This document shows, one piece after another, positions 52,161-62,978 of a stretch of DNA of 64,000 bases. Source of the DNA: Conchocele bisecta (Eukaryota; Mollusca; Bivalvia; Lucinida; Thyasiridae). The stretch lies in the NCBI GenBank assembly GCA_029237695.1, contig CM055265.1, forward strand, positions 70,529,903 through 70,593,902, in the 5' to 3' direction. The notes beneath the pieces are model-generated. The model ran no database searches. It worked only from the letters and a program-made list of their open reading frames with translations, and was not told where the DNA came from. How positions within the stretch are numbered: the stretch's first letter is position 1; each line of letters begins with the position of its first letter. A program made the translations under genes and the position numbers.

Positions 52161-52600
52161 ATGTGGCTGTGACTGAAGAAATGTGGCGTATGGGATTTGT
52201 AACCGGTGTAACTCCTGCTCAAATAGCACACTCTTGTAGCACCTTAACCCTTACTACGCTGAACTAAATGTTGTCGTCTGCTGGAAATGTTTTATTTTCA
52301 ATATTTCCCGACGAAAACCTGGTTTTTGACAGCACATGAGAATCGTCTCCAATGGAGACGATTCTCATGTGCTGTCAAAACCAGTTTTTTGTTAAGAATT
52401 AAAGCAAAAATGAAAAACAGCAGACGGTAATTTTAGGAAGGGTTAACTATCTGTATTGCTTGTTAGAAGTATGGCGGATGTTTCATTGATCAAACTGCGA
52501 ACAGTGCAGATCCTGATCAGACTGTGCGGATGCACAGGCTGATCTGGATCTACACTGGTCGCAAAACCCATAATCCCCATTACGTCGAGTCATATGTATC
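52161..52600. mobile_element. GATCAGACTG element with nested MITE (mirror)
   Basis: GTGGCTGTGACTGAAGAAAT, GTGTAACTCCTGCTCAAATA, nested insert, then CAGATCCTGATCAGACTGTG and GATCTACACTGGTCGC. Inverse of 8119-8563. Confidence 0.75.
52248..52442. mobile_element. piggyBac-type MITE (mirror)
   Basis: TTAA at 52244-52247 and 52443-52446; 195 bp like its partner 8278-8472. Confidence 0.8.
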
Positions 52601-52719
52601 TCACCACATTTAGGAAGCAAGTATGTTTCATATGATGGCCGGCGCATAGGTCCTTAAAGACACTCCATTGAATCACTTGTAAGCAGTTGAATACGCGTTT
52701 CCCCGCACATGGAAACCAA

Positions 52720-53030
52720 TTTATCCCGTCAACACAGTGCGTATGTGCCGTGAAACACGGTGCCGTGAAACATTTTTTTTATCCTGTCAAAACGACCTAA
52801 TTACTGCGTATGAATATGTGCGGTGGCTTGGGTTATTTATTTTGCATTTTAAAGTCATTTGTAGGTGTTGACGGGATAAATAGAATAGTAGGTTAGTGCC
52901 GTGAATGGAAAACATATCTGGCGCGGCGCGGACACGGGATGTGCTCGGCAGAGCTTCGCATATCCCGTTTCCTAAGCCTTGCCATATATTGTTTTCCCAT
53001 TCACGGCACAAACCTACTAATCTCTATTAA
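52720..53030. mobile_element. CCGTCAACAC composite element (mirror)
   Basis: TATCCCGTCAACACAGTGCG to CCATTCACGGCACAAACC; inverse of 7682-7984. Confidence 0.7.
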
Positions 53031-53090
53031 CATTACCAAATAATAACCGATATGTTTTCTATCTCAAACATACGGCCTTCAATTCATATC

Positions 53091-53416
53091 GAACGTCAAA
53101 TCTACATAATGTCAAATAATAAATGCTAGCTCTAATATAGAACTAGCATTAAATATTTAGAGCTAGCTCTAAATCATTTGAAGAGCTCGCTAAATCATTT
53201 GGAGATAGCTCTAATTATGTAATGCTAGCTAATCTCGAGCTAGCAATAATTACTTGAGTTTATGTAGATTCGGCGTTCCAGGAACGCCAAATCTACATAA
53301 ACTCAAGTAATTAATGCTAGCTCTAAATAGTCAATGCTAGCTCGAAATATGTAATGCTGGCTCTAATTATTTAGAGCTAGCATTAATTACTTGAGTTTAT
53401 GTAGATTTGGCGTTCC
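53091..53416. mobile_element. Double GCTAGC foldback (mirror)
   Basis: GAACGTCAAATCTACATAAT to TGTAGATTTGGCGTTCC with the central join GGCGTTCCAGGAACGCC. Inverse of 7288-7612. Confidence 0.75.
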
Positions 53417-53486
53417 ATAACTATAAGCGTACAAGTAGTTTGCTTTTGCTGCAATATGTTACCAATAAAATGTACGTATGAATTTT

Positions 53487-53900
53487 ACTAATTGTGGCTG
53501 TGCTGGAGAAATGGAGCGTATGATATTTGTAGTCAGTGTATTTCCGATCAAAGTGCACACTGTTGTAGCCTAATGACAACATATTACATTGCTTGTTAGA
53601 AGCATGGCTGGTGCTTCATTGGTGGAATGGCGAACAGTACAGATGCACAGGCTGATATGTGTCCACACAGGTCGGAAAATCCATGACTCCATTTCTCGAG
53701 CCACAGCAAAATTTGTCTTGACACTTGGGTAACATATTTAGTCCGCGTCAATTATTATCCTCTAGCCGATAGTCATCTATATTGCGCGTTAGAAGGATGG
53801 CGGGTGTTTCATTGATCAAACTGCGAACAGTGCAGATCATGATCAGACTGGCGGATGCACAGTCTGATCATGGATCTACACTGGTCGCAAAACGTTAGTA
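53487..53900. mobile_element. GATCAGACTG elements, tandem divergent pair (mirror)
   Basis: GTGGCTGTGCTGGAGAAATG, then GTGCTTCATTGGTGGAATGG, and a second unit with GCAGATCATGATCAGACTG. The second unit is more complete than in the left arm. Confidence 0.6.
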
Positions 53901-54620
53901 CATGTACGTACCTACAATGTATGTGCGTTAGTAACACCTTTCATTCTTCAATAACTCACGAACGGCTTCACCGTTGTTGATAATATTTGGCCACACAGTT
54001 TGTCTAGGGATGGTGCTGTGTTTTGAATGCGACACACATCCGACCGCCCAAGGACACTGAGGAGGACTTATGTTCACCTTGTTTGTAAGGCAGATTTGCA
54101 ATTTGTAAGGCAAAAATATTACATACAATTATTTTCTTTTATTATCAAGGCTGCCAGTACAGCCCACGTTCGACCGCACAAGGTCAATGTCACCCTGTTT
54201 TTCTTTTCTTTTGTTATTATTACCAACGCTGCCAGCGAGGGGATAAACTTCGTTTAACGATGCCATTTCCTGTTGTCTCGGATAAATTAGTGTGATAACT
54301 GCTAGGTAAATACAATTTATGTGTTTCCTTATTCACTAGGTATTCCGATATGGCAGTAACATGATATCTTGAATGGACCAAACCGACAATTATATCAGTG
54401 TTATTGCTGCTCGTTATACATCACATTTACTTTCATTGACTAGTGCGATTGCAAATTGTATACTACCAAGTTCACTACACGTTCACAATAGGAAATGGTC
54501 CAATAATTTTGAAATCACAAGACACGGTCGAAAGATGCATACAATGCCGAACACGACGAACTGAACAATATGCAAATCAAGTTTGTAACCGACGTTTTTT
54601 TGCACTTAAGGAATAAAACC

Positions 54621-54740
54621 ATGGGCTGTTGCGTTTACTGGGGTGATCAATACATTTGGTCTGTTTAAAGTGTGTGGAGTCCGAAGAATGACAGACCTAA
54701 TGTATTATTCACTACAGTAAACGCAACAGCTCATGGTTTT
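54621..54740. repeat. Foldback with short C4 tract (mirror of the poly-C locus)
   Basis: GCTGTTGCGTTTACTGGGGTG to CAGTAAACGCAACAGC is read with the ends kept apart: outer arms GTTGCGTTTACTG and CAGTAAACGCAAC are both complete. The G/C run is only four bases. Confidence 0.75.
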
Positions 54741-55175
54741 ATTATTTATATTTACACTGCATTTTCTGATAGTTTTGGCGTTTTACGTCATTTTTGCGCA
54801 ATTCATGGAACAGCGACGTTGCGAACAAATCAACAACATCGAGCGACGCCACGTGTGTCTAATGTATTGTATTGGGTGTAAACGCAATATGTCGAATGGG
54901 CGTCTGCATTGTTAATTTATGGTTTAAACGTTTTACACGGTTAGTGACACTTATAACACTAAATTCCTCCTCTATCGTGGTGAGGCATAAAACGATGTAT
55001 TGTTTCAAGAGCTGCAAATGATAGCAAACACTCAGACCTTAATGAACGGCCACGTAACTGGATATAGTGGGTTTGAAAATATTGACGTTGACGATTGAAT
55101 GGGTGACTTGTTTTTGGGTACGACGTTCTTAAAAATCCTGTTTATGTGTCTACGATCCCCTTAATGCCCTTCTAA

Positions 55176-55248
55176 TACAGTGAAACCTCGCTAAACCGGA
55201 CACCCTGGGAGGTCCCCAGGGTGTCCGGTTTAGCGAGGTTTCACTGTA
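55176..55248. mobile_element. ACCGGACACC MITE, minimal copy
   Basis: TACAGTGAAACCTCGCTAAA to TTTAGCGAGGTTTCACTGTA, a 73-bp near-perfect palindrome centred on GGGAGGTCCC. One copy where the left arm has three right halves. Confidence 0.8.
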
Positions 55249-55744
55249 AATCAGGCATTTGAGTATTCCGAGCCATAGTTGTGTGCTATGCGATCACGAA
55301 CAGGCATTATCACCTGAGATAAATTACCAGGAAACCCATAAAAATTATGATCGCATACATTTCTTGTTGTCCGATTTAGAGGTGTTCCACTGTACCTACT
55401 GAATAATCCACATAAACCGATGTTTAGCCACATAAACCGTTTGTAGGTGTTTTTTTAGGTGGTTAATGTAACTAACCCTACCCTTTACTAGATCCATCCC
55501 TGTGGGGACTACATCCCCATATATGTTGATACGCGTATTCTGATAAATCTTGAGTAAAACAAAAAGGTGGAAATTCCTGCGCCGTGTTTCCTAGCTCGCA
55601 TGCTAATCTTGGAATAAAAATAGTTCGGGTCGGAATCCGTAGCCCGCCTCATAGTTGGATTCCTACACATTTCCCAGCCTCATGTGCTTAATATGATACC
55701 AAAGATATGGACGCAAGCCTGGCTTTCCCTAAGCCACAGTTATA

Positions 55745-55829
55745 TCACGGTTCGGTTGAATGTACGAGGTGATAATCCGCGAGTTTTAGCGAGTGGATTA
55801 TCGATCGTACATGCGGACGAACGTGATCT
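55745..55829. repeat. CGTCCGCATGTACGA palindromic element (mirror)
   Basis: ATCACGGTTCGGTTGAATG to CATGCGGACGAACGTGATCT. Inverse of 4832-4918. Confidence 0.65.
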
Positions 55830-55852
55830 AATTGTGCTATCACATCCTCATG

Positions 55853-56100
55853 GATGGGTTGTCGTTTAGGGGTTAGAACACTTTCAATCCGGAGGTTGTG
55901 GGTTCAAACCTCGCATAGGGCATCAAAATTACTTTCATAGTATTTCCATCCCATTCGTCTGTCAGACAAACGCACAAACAACACTCTAAAAAGTAACAAA
56001 GATGTGATAATATGTAAATTAGGGACATGTACTGCCTAACACTTAGAAAGCGGTGGAAAGTGGCGTCTTTGTATTGTTTGCGGGTTGTTGGCATTTGATT
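55853..56100 (+). mobile_element. tRNA-derived SINE (mirror)
   Basis: Head GATGGGTTGTCGTTTAGGGG with box B GGTTCAAACCTCGC; body to about 56100. Inverse of 4560-4806. Confidence 0.65.
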
Positions 56101-56125
56101 TTGTCAGCGTACTTGTAACACGTTC

Positions 56126-56336
56126 TACAGTGGAACCTCTCTAAACTGGACACCCTGGGAGGTCCGGTTTAGAGAGGCTCCACTGTAAATTAGGCAGATT
56201 GGCAGCGCAAAACAGGTGTATGTGGTTTGCGATCATGAACAGACGTTATCAACAATGAGAGATGACAATAAACGCATATAATAAAACAGACATAGATTCG
56301 ATGGATGGGTGTCTGGTTTAGAGAGGTTCTACTGTA
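56126..56336. mobile_element. ACCGGACACC-type MITE (mirror)
   Basis: TACAGTGGAACCTCTCTAAA to GAGAGGTTCTACTGTA, inverse of 4322-4531. Confidence 0.65.
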
Positions 56337-56559
56337 CTAAAAGGCATCGTCTTTGTATTCTGTACAAAATACATTACATACTGACATGACAGACAGGGCG
56401 ATGTTGCGTGATAGCCTGAAATTCGGGTTATCAATCTTTGTATGCTCCGTATAATACTAGTAATTGCATTGCATACTAACCCGAATATTCTTGTTGTCAC
56501 GCAGGGCGATATTTCGCCCTGCGTGACAGTCAGAAAAGTCGGGTTGTGTGTTCTGTTAC

Positions 56560-57327
56560 CTGTATAGTGGAACGCGTTCTGCCCTGTCTGTTCAGGCTCG
56601 TCACGCACTTTGACGCTCGGAGTGTTCTGGTGTGGAGAATCTTCGTTTTGCTTGCTGGCTCATACGCCATGCTCTTGAATAACGTGCACGCTATGTGCCC
56701 GTACATAGCGGCGGCCATTACTAGCGGCGTGACGTACAGTATGACGAAATCAATAAGATAATACGCTAAATACTGCTTCCGCTTTAATTTAAATATACAC
56801 ATCTCTATTGTTGTGTTAGAGCTGGAGTCATCTACCGTTGTAGTGAGCCCTAGCCAGGGGGCGCAGTATACCACAGATATAGTCCACATCACTAAGATGA
56901 TTCGCTTAGCACGGGAAACGGAGCACGTGACCTGCGCGCGCATGGGGTGACAAATAGCTATGTATCTTTCCACGGTAAACGCCGCGATTGACAGCGTGGA
57001 AGCGTTAATTCCCTGGTATTGTAAATAGACAATTATAGAACACAGCACCCGTCCCCATGGCCACTCTTTCACTCGGAAAAACGGCTCGGAAATCGCCGGT
57101 AACGTTGCGGCCATTAATATTATACAATCGGCCACGGCCAAGCTCAGCAAGTAATAGTCTGTGGCGGTCCGCATACCCTTGGACCAGATGACGACACAAA
57201 CGACCATCTGGTACCCAGCTTCGGCCTGGTGTTCAATCGCTCTGCCCGCTACCCCGGAATCGTTCCCGTATTCCGGTATCATCTCGACTTCGTTCATAAT
57301 GTTTCTGTGTGAACTAGAATCACACAT
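56560..57327 (-). pseudogene. TRH/EFLGamide-type GPCR, exon 1 (right copy, TM1 deleted)
   Basis: Same ATG (57327), same donor (exon ends at 56560, CAG/GTAACA) and same frame as the left exon, but 111 bp are missing between AGCTGGGTACCAG and ATGGTCGTTTGTG (near 57206). The loss takes residues 41-77: the second glycosylation site, most of the N-terminal domain and TM1 including its GN. The remaining product starts inside the end of TM1. Other changes: TNYY to TDYY at the head of TM2, MLPEYG to MIPEYG, SKADNL to SKTKIL, SKSVTS to SKCVTS. ERY and both cysteines remain. The frame is open, so it could be transcribed, but a receptor without TM1 is not expected to fold normally. Confidence 0.8.
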
Positions 57328-57330
57328 GAA

Positions 57331-57434
57331 TACAGTGGGGTCAGCGTGTAAGTGCACACAAGAACGAACACGACAGGTTGGAACCAACCTGTCGTGTTCG
57401 TTCGTGCGTGCACTTACACGCTGACCCCACTGTA
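57331..57434. mobile_element. 104-bp palindrome at the receptor start (mirror)
   Basis: TACAGTGGGGTCAGCGTG to CACGCTGACCCCACTGTA; differs from the left-arm copy by single bases only. Confidence 0.75.
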
Positions 57435-57470
57435 AAGTGTAGTAAAGATGGTAGACTTATTCAATAGTTG

Positions 57471-57773
57471 CTAATTATGTTTAGAAACAAGCAGAAAATC
57501 AGAGAGAACTAAAACTTCAAACCATGGAAACAAAATTGTCGCCTCTATTAATAAATAGACTTTTAGAGGCGGCTTTTTCGTTTTCATGGCAATGTAATTT
57601 CTCTGATTTTCTGCTGGCCTATTTATTAAATACAATTAAATAAAAAGTGCCATGAACAATACAAAATTGCCTCTAAAAGCCTTTTTATTATTACATATCC
57701 TTTAGAGGCAGCATTTTGTTTTTATGGCCATTTTTACTTCTCTGATTTTCTGCTGGTTTCTAAACATAATTAG
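57471..57773. mobile_element. Foldback MITE (mirror)
   Basis: CTAATTATGTTTAGAAAC to GTTTCTAAACATAATTAG; inverse of 2773-3076. Confidence 0.75.
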
Positions 57774-57844
57774 GATTTGTTTAGCGATTTTACCAACCCA
57801 GTCACGCTTTATCCACCTGTGACTACGGTCTGTTTCACGAAACC

Positions 57845-58500
57845 TGCCCAAATTTTATTGCTATATAAGCAACGCAAAAACAAATTTTTTTTTTGATAAT
57901 ATTAAATTAAAGGAAAAATTAAGAATGAGCCTTCTTTTTATTTTGTGAAATTTTTGTCAAATATTGATTTTATTGCGAAAAAATAATTTCCCCATGTTAA
58001 ATCCCCAGAGTGAAGATGTCTATGGGGATTAAACATGGGGAGATTTTTTGAATTTCAGAAATACTGGACCGATTTTCAAAATTTAACTTTTGTTTTCTTA
58101 GATCATTTCCAAGTAATATCTTTTTCGATAATATTAAATTTGATCTTTATATTCCGTGACATTTGGTCAAATTTTTATATTATTACGAAAACATGAGTGT
58201 CTGGGAATTTAACACGGGGGGAAGGTAGAGGAGCTGTGGGAGGAGTCAAACTTAAACGAAAATAAAAATTGATTCCGAAACCGGGCTACATGTAGATAGC
58301 TTGCAAATGATCTAACTAAGAAAACAAAAGTTAAATTTTGAAAATCGGTCTACTATTTCTGAAATTAGAAAATCCTCATATTAAATCCCAATAGACATCT
58401 TCACTCACTATGTGAATATGTCTATGGGAATTTAACATGGATAATAGTTTTTTCGCAATAAAATCAATATTGGACCAAATTTCACAAACTGAACAGAAGA
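57845..58500. repeat. CATGTTAAATCCCCATAG foldback cluster (mirror)
   Basis: Inverse of 1960-2700; one of the left-arm repeat hairpins (the doubled CCCATGTTAAATCC unit) is single here. Confidence 0.65.
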
Positions 58501-58747
58501 TTTAGATAAGATTTAACATCATGTAAACATATATTGTGTTTGAATTGTTTATATAGCCGTAACATTTGGGCAGCTTTAGTGAAACAGACAGTAGAGTGTG
58601 CATGCTATGAGAACGTCGGACGGTGGTATATGTTTTCTTTGCTTTGTCTGATAAGCTATAACTTTCATTATCATATTAGTATCACCAGAATTGTCTGGGT
58701 GTCAAGTAGGGCGATCTACGTATTGTATAATTCGTGTTATAAATAGC

Positions 58748-59021
58748 CAGGTGCGGATCCAGGCAGGGGCGTGTCCAGCGCACGCCCCCTGTAAAATTGG
58801 TCGAGTTTAGATTTTAACCCAGTTTTTAGTGGAAAGATCTGAGTATTTCCTTATTTCTCACCCAAAGTGTATGTTGTTACCACTCAGTCGAACCGTCTTG
58901 TCAAATAAGAAAAGATGCAAACAAAATCACTATCTGAATTTTAAGAAAGTTGATCATATGTGACTCATTTGCAATTAAGAATCCACACCCCCTCTATACC
59001 TAAATCCTGGATCCGCCCCTG
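58748..59021. mobile_element. CAGGGGCGGATCC foldback element (mirror, hairpin truncated)
   Basis: Inverse of 1392-1713. The second half of the GAACCGTCTCG hairpin is missing between 58892 and 58910. Confidence 0.7.
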
Positions 59022-59403
59022 ATAGCCTCAATAAAGGGTCTTACATGAGTGGTGATTTAATAAGATATGTATGATAGATCGTAACTAGTTATCTCCCTTT
59101 GTAAATCTATTTATAAAGATCCCGTCCTTGCTGTATTTCAGCGTTTATTTCTTACTGAATAGCACAGAAATTTGCAAACAGAGTAGACACAGATCAGACT
59201 GCACATCTTTGCTGTCTGATCCGAGTCTACACTGATTGCAATAACATTAATAAGTATGAAAATATGAATTTGACACATAATGTAGTATCAGATCAGATTG
59301 CGTAGATACGTATGAATGATTTGGATCAACACTAGTCAAAATCACTATATTGACTCCTTTTCCAACATAGCATGCTACATTCGCTCTTTGTACAAGTAAT
59401 AAG

Positions 59404-59624
59404 CACAGGGTGAAGTAACGGACCGAGGTCTATAAACACATTAAATATGCCTAAAAGCATAAATAAATGAAGAATTTTTTTTTTTTTTTTTTTTACCCCT
59501 TCCATCTAACCATTATAGGATAATGGTTAGATGGAAGGGGTAAAAAAAAAAAATTCTTCATTTATTTATGCTTTTATGCATATTTAATGTATTTATAGAC
59601 CTCGGTCCGTCACTTCACCCTGTG
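59404..59624. mobile_element. hAT-type MITE with 8-bp target duplication, right arm only
   Basis: GTAATAAG occurs at 59396-59403 and 59625-59632. Between them a 221-bp foldback starts CACAGGGTGAAGTAACGG and ends CCGTCACTTCACCCTGTG, with a poly-T/poly-A interior and the centre ACCATTATAGGATAATGGT. An 8-bp duplication and CAGGG-type ends fit the hAT superfamily. The left arm has one uninterrupted CTTATTAC (715-722). Confidence 0.9.
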
Positions 59625-59889
59625 GTAATAAGGCCCTAAACTACACAATGTGGACCGTATTTCTATAAATAAATTCAATGTGAGATAACTAGCTAAGATC
59701 CCTCATCAAACTTGCTTACTGATTGCATAAGAAACTCGGCTATGCCTGGCATATACTTGAATGAAATTATTTTTTGCAACAATTCCAATCGTCGGAAAAT
59801 GCTTTACAGACAAGTCCACTTATGAAAATTGGGAATTTTTGTTCAAAGGGTTAAACTGTTATTTTAATGGGTAATATTCCTCCTAATAT

Positions 59890-60299
59890 TCCCTCGAATT
59901 GACATTTCGTTCCCACGAAATGACAATTCGTTCCTCAATTTAACAATTCGTTCCCTCGAATTAACAATTCGTTCCCACGATATAACAATTAGCTCCCACG
60001 AATTAACAATTCGTTCCCGAGGGAACAAATTGTTATTTCGTGTGAACCAATTGTTAAATTGAGGGAACGAAGTGTTAATTGGTGGGAACGAATTGTTAAT
60101 TCGTCGGAACGAATTGTTTAATGGAGGGAACGAATTGTTATTCCGTGGGAACGAATTGTTAAATTTACGAAACGAATTGTTAATTCGTGGGAACGAATTG
60201 TTAATTCGTGGGAACGAATTGTTAAATTGATGGAACAAATTGTCATTTCGTGGGAACGAATTAATAAAAAAAAGTCTACGTCCCATGCGGGGGTCCGTA
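59890..60299. mobile_element. TIR-bounded 21-bp minisatellite element, copy 5
   Basis: The inner end is truncated near 59890; the other end is GTCCCATGCGGGGGTCCGTA at 60280-60299. The flip GTTCCCGAGGGAAC is at about 60014-60027. Mirror of copy 1. Confidence 0.85.
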
Positions 60300-60332
60300 G
60301 CAAACAGTTTATCCCGGTTTGGTAGAGAAGTC

Positions 60333-60576
60333 TGGGGCCCGTTTCACTAAACATCGTACGACTAAAATGTTCGTAAGTGCAAATTTAGGATCGTCTGGAA
60401 ATTACAATTTATGGATTTACATGTATTGCGCATAGGCTACATATGCAGCCTATGCTCAATAAATGTAAATCCAATAATTGTTTACAAGAAACTGTGTTAA
60501 TGTGAAATTTACAGACTATCATAATTTTGAACTTACGAACATTTTAGTCGTACGAAGTTTAATGAAGCGGCCCCCT
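60333..60576. mobile_element. CGTACGAC MITE
   Basis: TGGGGCCCGTTTCACTAAAC to AGTTTAATGAAGCGGCCCCC with the centre CATAGGCTACATATGCAGCC. Its left-arm partner would lie outside the window. Confidence 0.8.
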
Positions 60577-60617
60577 GATTCGGAACTACTCAATTCGCAG
60601 GCAGAATTGGGCCGGTT

Positions 60618-61300
60618 TTCACATGGGGATTTCATTAATGGAATAGCGAACAGTGCAGGTCCTGAGCAGACTGTGCGGATGCACATGCTGAACTGCATCT
60701 ACACTGGTCGCACAACTATTAAGCACCATTCCTTCAGTCACAGCAATACAATATAATTTGGAAGAGAATCCGTGATTTATCTTTCATTTAGATATGTACC
60801 ATATACGCAATCCATTCAGTGTCTTACATTTACGATACGATTTTCCGTTTTATTTTTAAAATTCCCAACTATTGTAGCGCATAATAAGACATGTCCAAGG
60901 CTAAACAAAGCACAAAACAAACTGTCCCTCAGGTTATCCCTCAATCAAACGACAGAAATAACTTAATAGCGTTATTGTCAATATTACATCAATAACAGTG
61001 TCAAAACAATCCGCCCGCCAACGATAGGCACGCACAGATGAGACGGTGTCGTGACAGTAGGCCTTTATATCTGGCTGCGACTGGAGACATGGGACGTATG
61101 GGATTTGTGATCGGTGTAGCTCCTGGTCAAATATGACACACATGTAGCCTGCTATCGATCTATATTGCTTGTTAGAGGCATCACATGTGTTTCATTAATG
61201 GACTAGCGAACAGTGCAGGTCCTGATCAGATGCCCAGTCTGATCTGGGTCTGCACTGGTCGCAAAACCCATAAACCCCATTTATTCAGTCACGTCCACAT
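60618..61300. mobile_element. Two GATCAGACTG elements
   Basis: 60618-60755 is a partial copy (TTTCATTAATGGAATAGCGA, GCAGACTGTGCGGATGC, CACCATTCCTTCAGTCACAG). 61073-61300 is longer, starting GGCTGCGACTGGAGACATGG and ending CCATTTATTCAGTCACGTCC, its second repeat of GTGCAGGTCCTGATCAGATG having lost part of the core. Confidence 0.65.
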
Positions 61301-61559
61301 TTACATATATCAGCGGCTGAAAACTGTCTCCCTGGAGAGGGAAATATGTGAAGCGGCGAGAGCTATCACTATGGCTGTATGACCTCAATGTGACATGATA
61401 TGCGAGAAAATACTCAGAGATTCTTCATGTAGACACATATGAAATGTGCATTTAGTTATTTGTGTTCTTCAAAGTGATACTAGCGTTCTACATGTGAATT
61501 ATATCATACATAGTTAATGTAATTTGTAAGAGAAACACATATAAAAAAGAATTATATAA
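61301..61559. other. Non-coding, no feature recognised
   Basis: AT-rich; no gene. Confidence 0.5.
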
Positions 61560-61672
61560 TAAAATATAAGCAAATAAAATATATGTATATATATTTATGA
61601 ACAACTAAGATTCGAACTCACTACCTACGGCATTGAAGTCCGTCACACTAACCCCTCGACTAAACAAGACTG
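61560..61672 (-). mobile_element. tRNA-derived SINE, second family
   Basis: Minus strand head: TTTAGTCGAGGGGTTAGTGT (box A-like), GACGGACTTCAATGCCG (anticodon-arm-like), GAGTTCGAATCTTAG (box B), then an A/T-rich tail of about 45 bp. Differs in body from 4560-4806. Confidence 0.6.
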
Positions 61673-61751
61673 AAAGAAATGTCTCAAAATTAGTATTGAA
61701 AAGGAAGACAGGCACTGGTATATTTTTATAATTGCAGTTTGGAATAACTAT

Positions 61752-61880
61752 TTAACCCTTGCACTGCTGGATTAAATGTTGTCGTCTGCGTTCTATTTTC
61801 CATTATTCACATCAACAACATGGTTTGGTAGAACTTTAGAATCATTTCCATTGCTGTCAAACCATATTTTGTTGAGATGG
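61752..61880. mobile_element. TTAACCC-type MITE, partial
   Basis: TTAACCCTTGCACTGCTGG, GTTGTCGTCTGCG and the TTAGAATCATTTCCATTG half hairpin; the second end is lost. A second partial copy starts TTAACACTTACACTGCTG at 62979. Confidence 0.55.
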
Positions 61881-61984
61881 AAATAAACCGGGTCGCTGAG
61901 CACGGTGCCCGATATCCGTAAATGCCGCGCTTCGATTGGGCTGGAAATTGGCATCAGTATTGGATTTTTGTCGCTAAACACGAT

Positions 61985-62520
61985 GCCGTTCACGAAAAAT
62001 CGATATCTTGACTAACGACGCCGTAAATGACGTTGAAAGTCTAAAACTTTGTGCGGCGATTACAGTCTTACTAATTGAGATATTACACTTATGTAAACGG
62101 ATTCTGATTCAGGGAGGCAATATATATCCGTGTGCAAAGTTTCAGCCGAATCTAATTTGGAAAGTTGCCAAAATTTCAATGTTGTCCGATTCGGCTGAAA
62201 ATTGGCATGCCGATAGGATTTCCCTCGATAAACACGATGCCGGTCACGAAAAATCGATATCTTACTTAACAAAGCCGTAAATGACGTCAAAAGTTTCAAA
62301 CTCTGTACGGCGATTACATCTTTATTAATTGAGATATCACACTTCTGTAAACGGCTTCTGGTTCAGAGAGGCGAGATCTATGCGCGTACAAAGTTTCAGC
62401 CGAATCAGACTAGGAAAGTTTCCACATTTTCAACGTAGTCCAATCCGGCTGGAAATTGGTATGCCGATAGAATTTGGATCTCAGAACAAGATGGCGTTTA
62501 CAGAAAGTCGCTATCTCAAA
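61985..62520. repeat. Degenerate ~255-bp tandem repeat
   Basis: CGATATCTT followed by AA(C/A)(G/A)(A/C)(C/A)GCCGTAAATGACGT recurs at about 62002 and 62257, and a weaker CGCTATCTCAAATAG at 62509. Each unit also has GGCGATTACA, TTGAGATAT(T/C)ACACTT, AAGTTTCAGCCGAATC and GGCTGAAAATTGGCATGCCG. Partial units continue at 63140-63330. The ORFs here are short and not conserved between units, so I do not call a gene. Confidence 0.7.
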
Positions 62521-62978
62521 TAGTAAACATGGTAAAGGCGCCAGTAGCGTCGAAAGTTTGCAAACTACACAGCTACACAGTACAAGGGACCTGGTACTAC
62601 ACGATACGCCACTTTCCTAATCAGATAACTTATTCAAATAAGGCGCATAGCGCACAGTTTGCCCGACAAAAAGCATATTTTCACGGTAACGGCACGCGTA
62701 CGAAAATAGGTGATTTCCGGAAATTAGTAGGGCGATTGGAAGTCACAAGTAAACGGTTGCAAATAGAGAATAAGATACCCTAAGTATACAGATAAACCCA
62801 TGTAAAGAAGAAACTAACGCAATACGTTATGATGAACACATGATACATTTTCAATAAATGAAAACATGAACGCGTGGTTTTGTAGGCTGTTTTAAATCAT
62901 ACATTACTGCCCGCTTTTTAGCGAACATGTGAGTTGAACAACTGCCACGCTAATTGACAACGGTTAATCAATGTCCAT
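62521..62978. other. Non-coding; no recognised gene
   Basis: One 84-residue open frame (62529-62783) is basic and unlike anything I recognise; no support for it as a gene. Confidence 0.4.

Larger units (their letters stand above)
45642..56559 (-). other. Intron of the right receptor copy
   Basis: Donor GT at 56559-56558 and acceptor AG at 45643-45642 correspond to the left-copy sites. Length 10,918 bp. Confidence 0.8.
35124..60299 (-). repeat. Right arm of the inverted duplication
   Basis: Reverse-complement partner of 1-28412. Arm-specific features: the LTR retrotransposon 40583-43869, about ten VNTR units at 44200-45110, private DNA at 38640-38953 and 47935-49385, the hAT-type MITE 59404-59624, and losses matching left 821-1109, 9400-9900, 10660-12068, 12404-13245 and receptor codons 41-77. 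Confidence 0.95.

Noticed and set aside
55853..55924. Functional tRNA gene
   Set aside because: Box A and B are visible, but the acceptor stem mispairs beyond four bases and a non-tRNA body follows; better explained as a SINE.
56560..57327. TM1 loss as an extra intron or alternative splicing
   Set aside because: The 111 bp are absent from the DNA, not spliced; the flanks join directly.
62529..62783. Small basic protein gene
   Set aside because: No recognisable domain, no supporting context, and it starts at the edge of a repeat unit.
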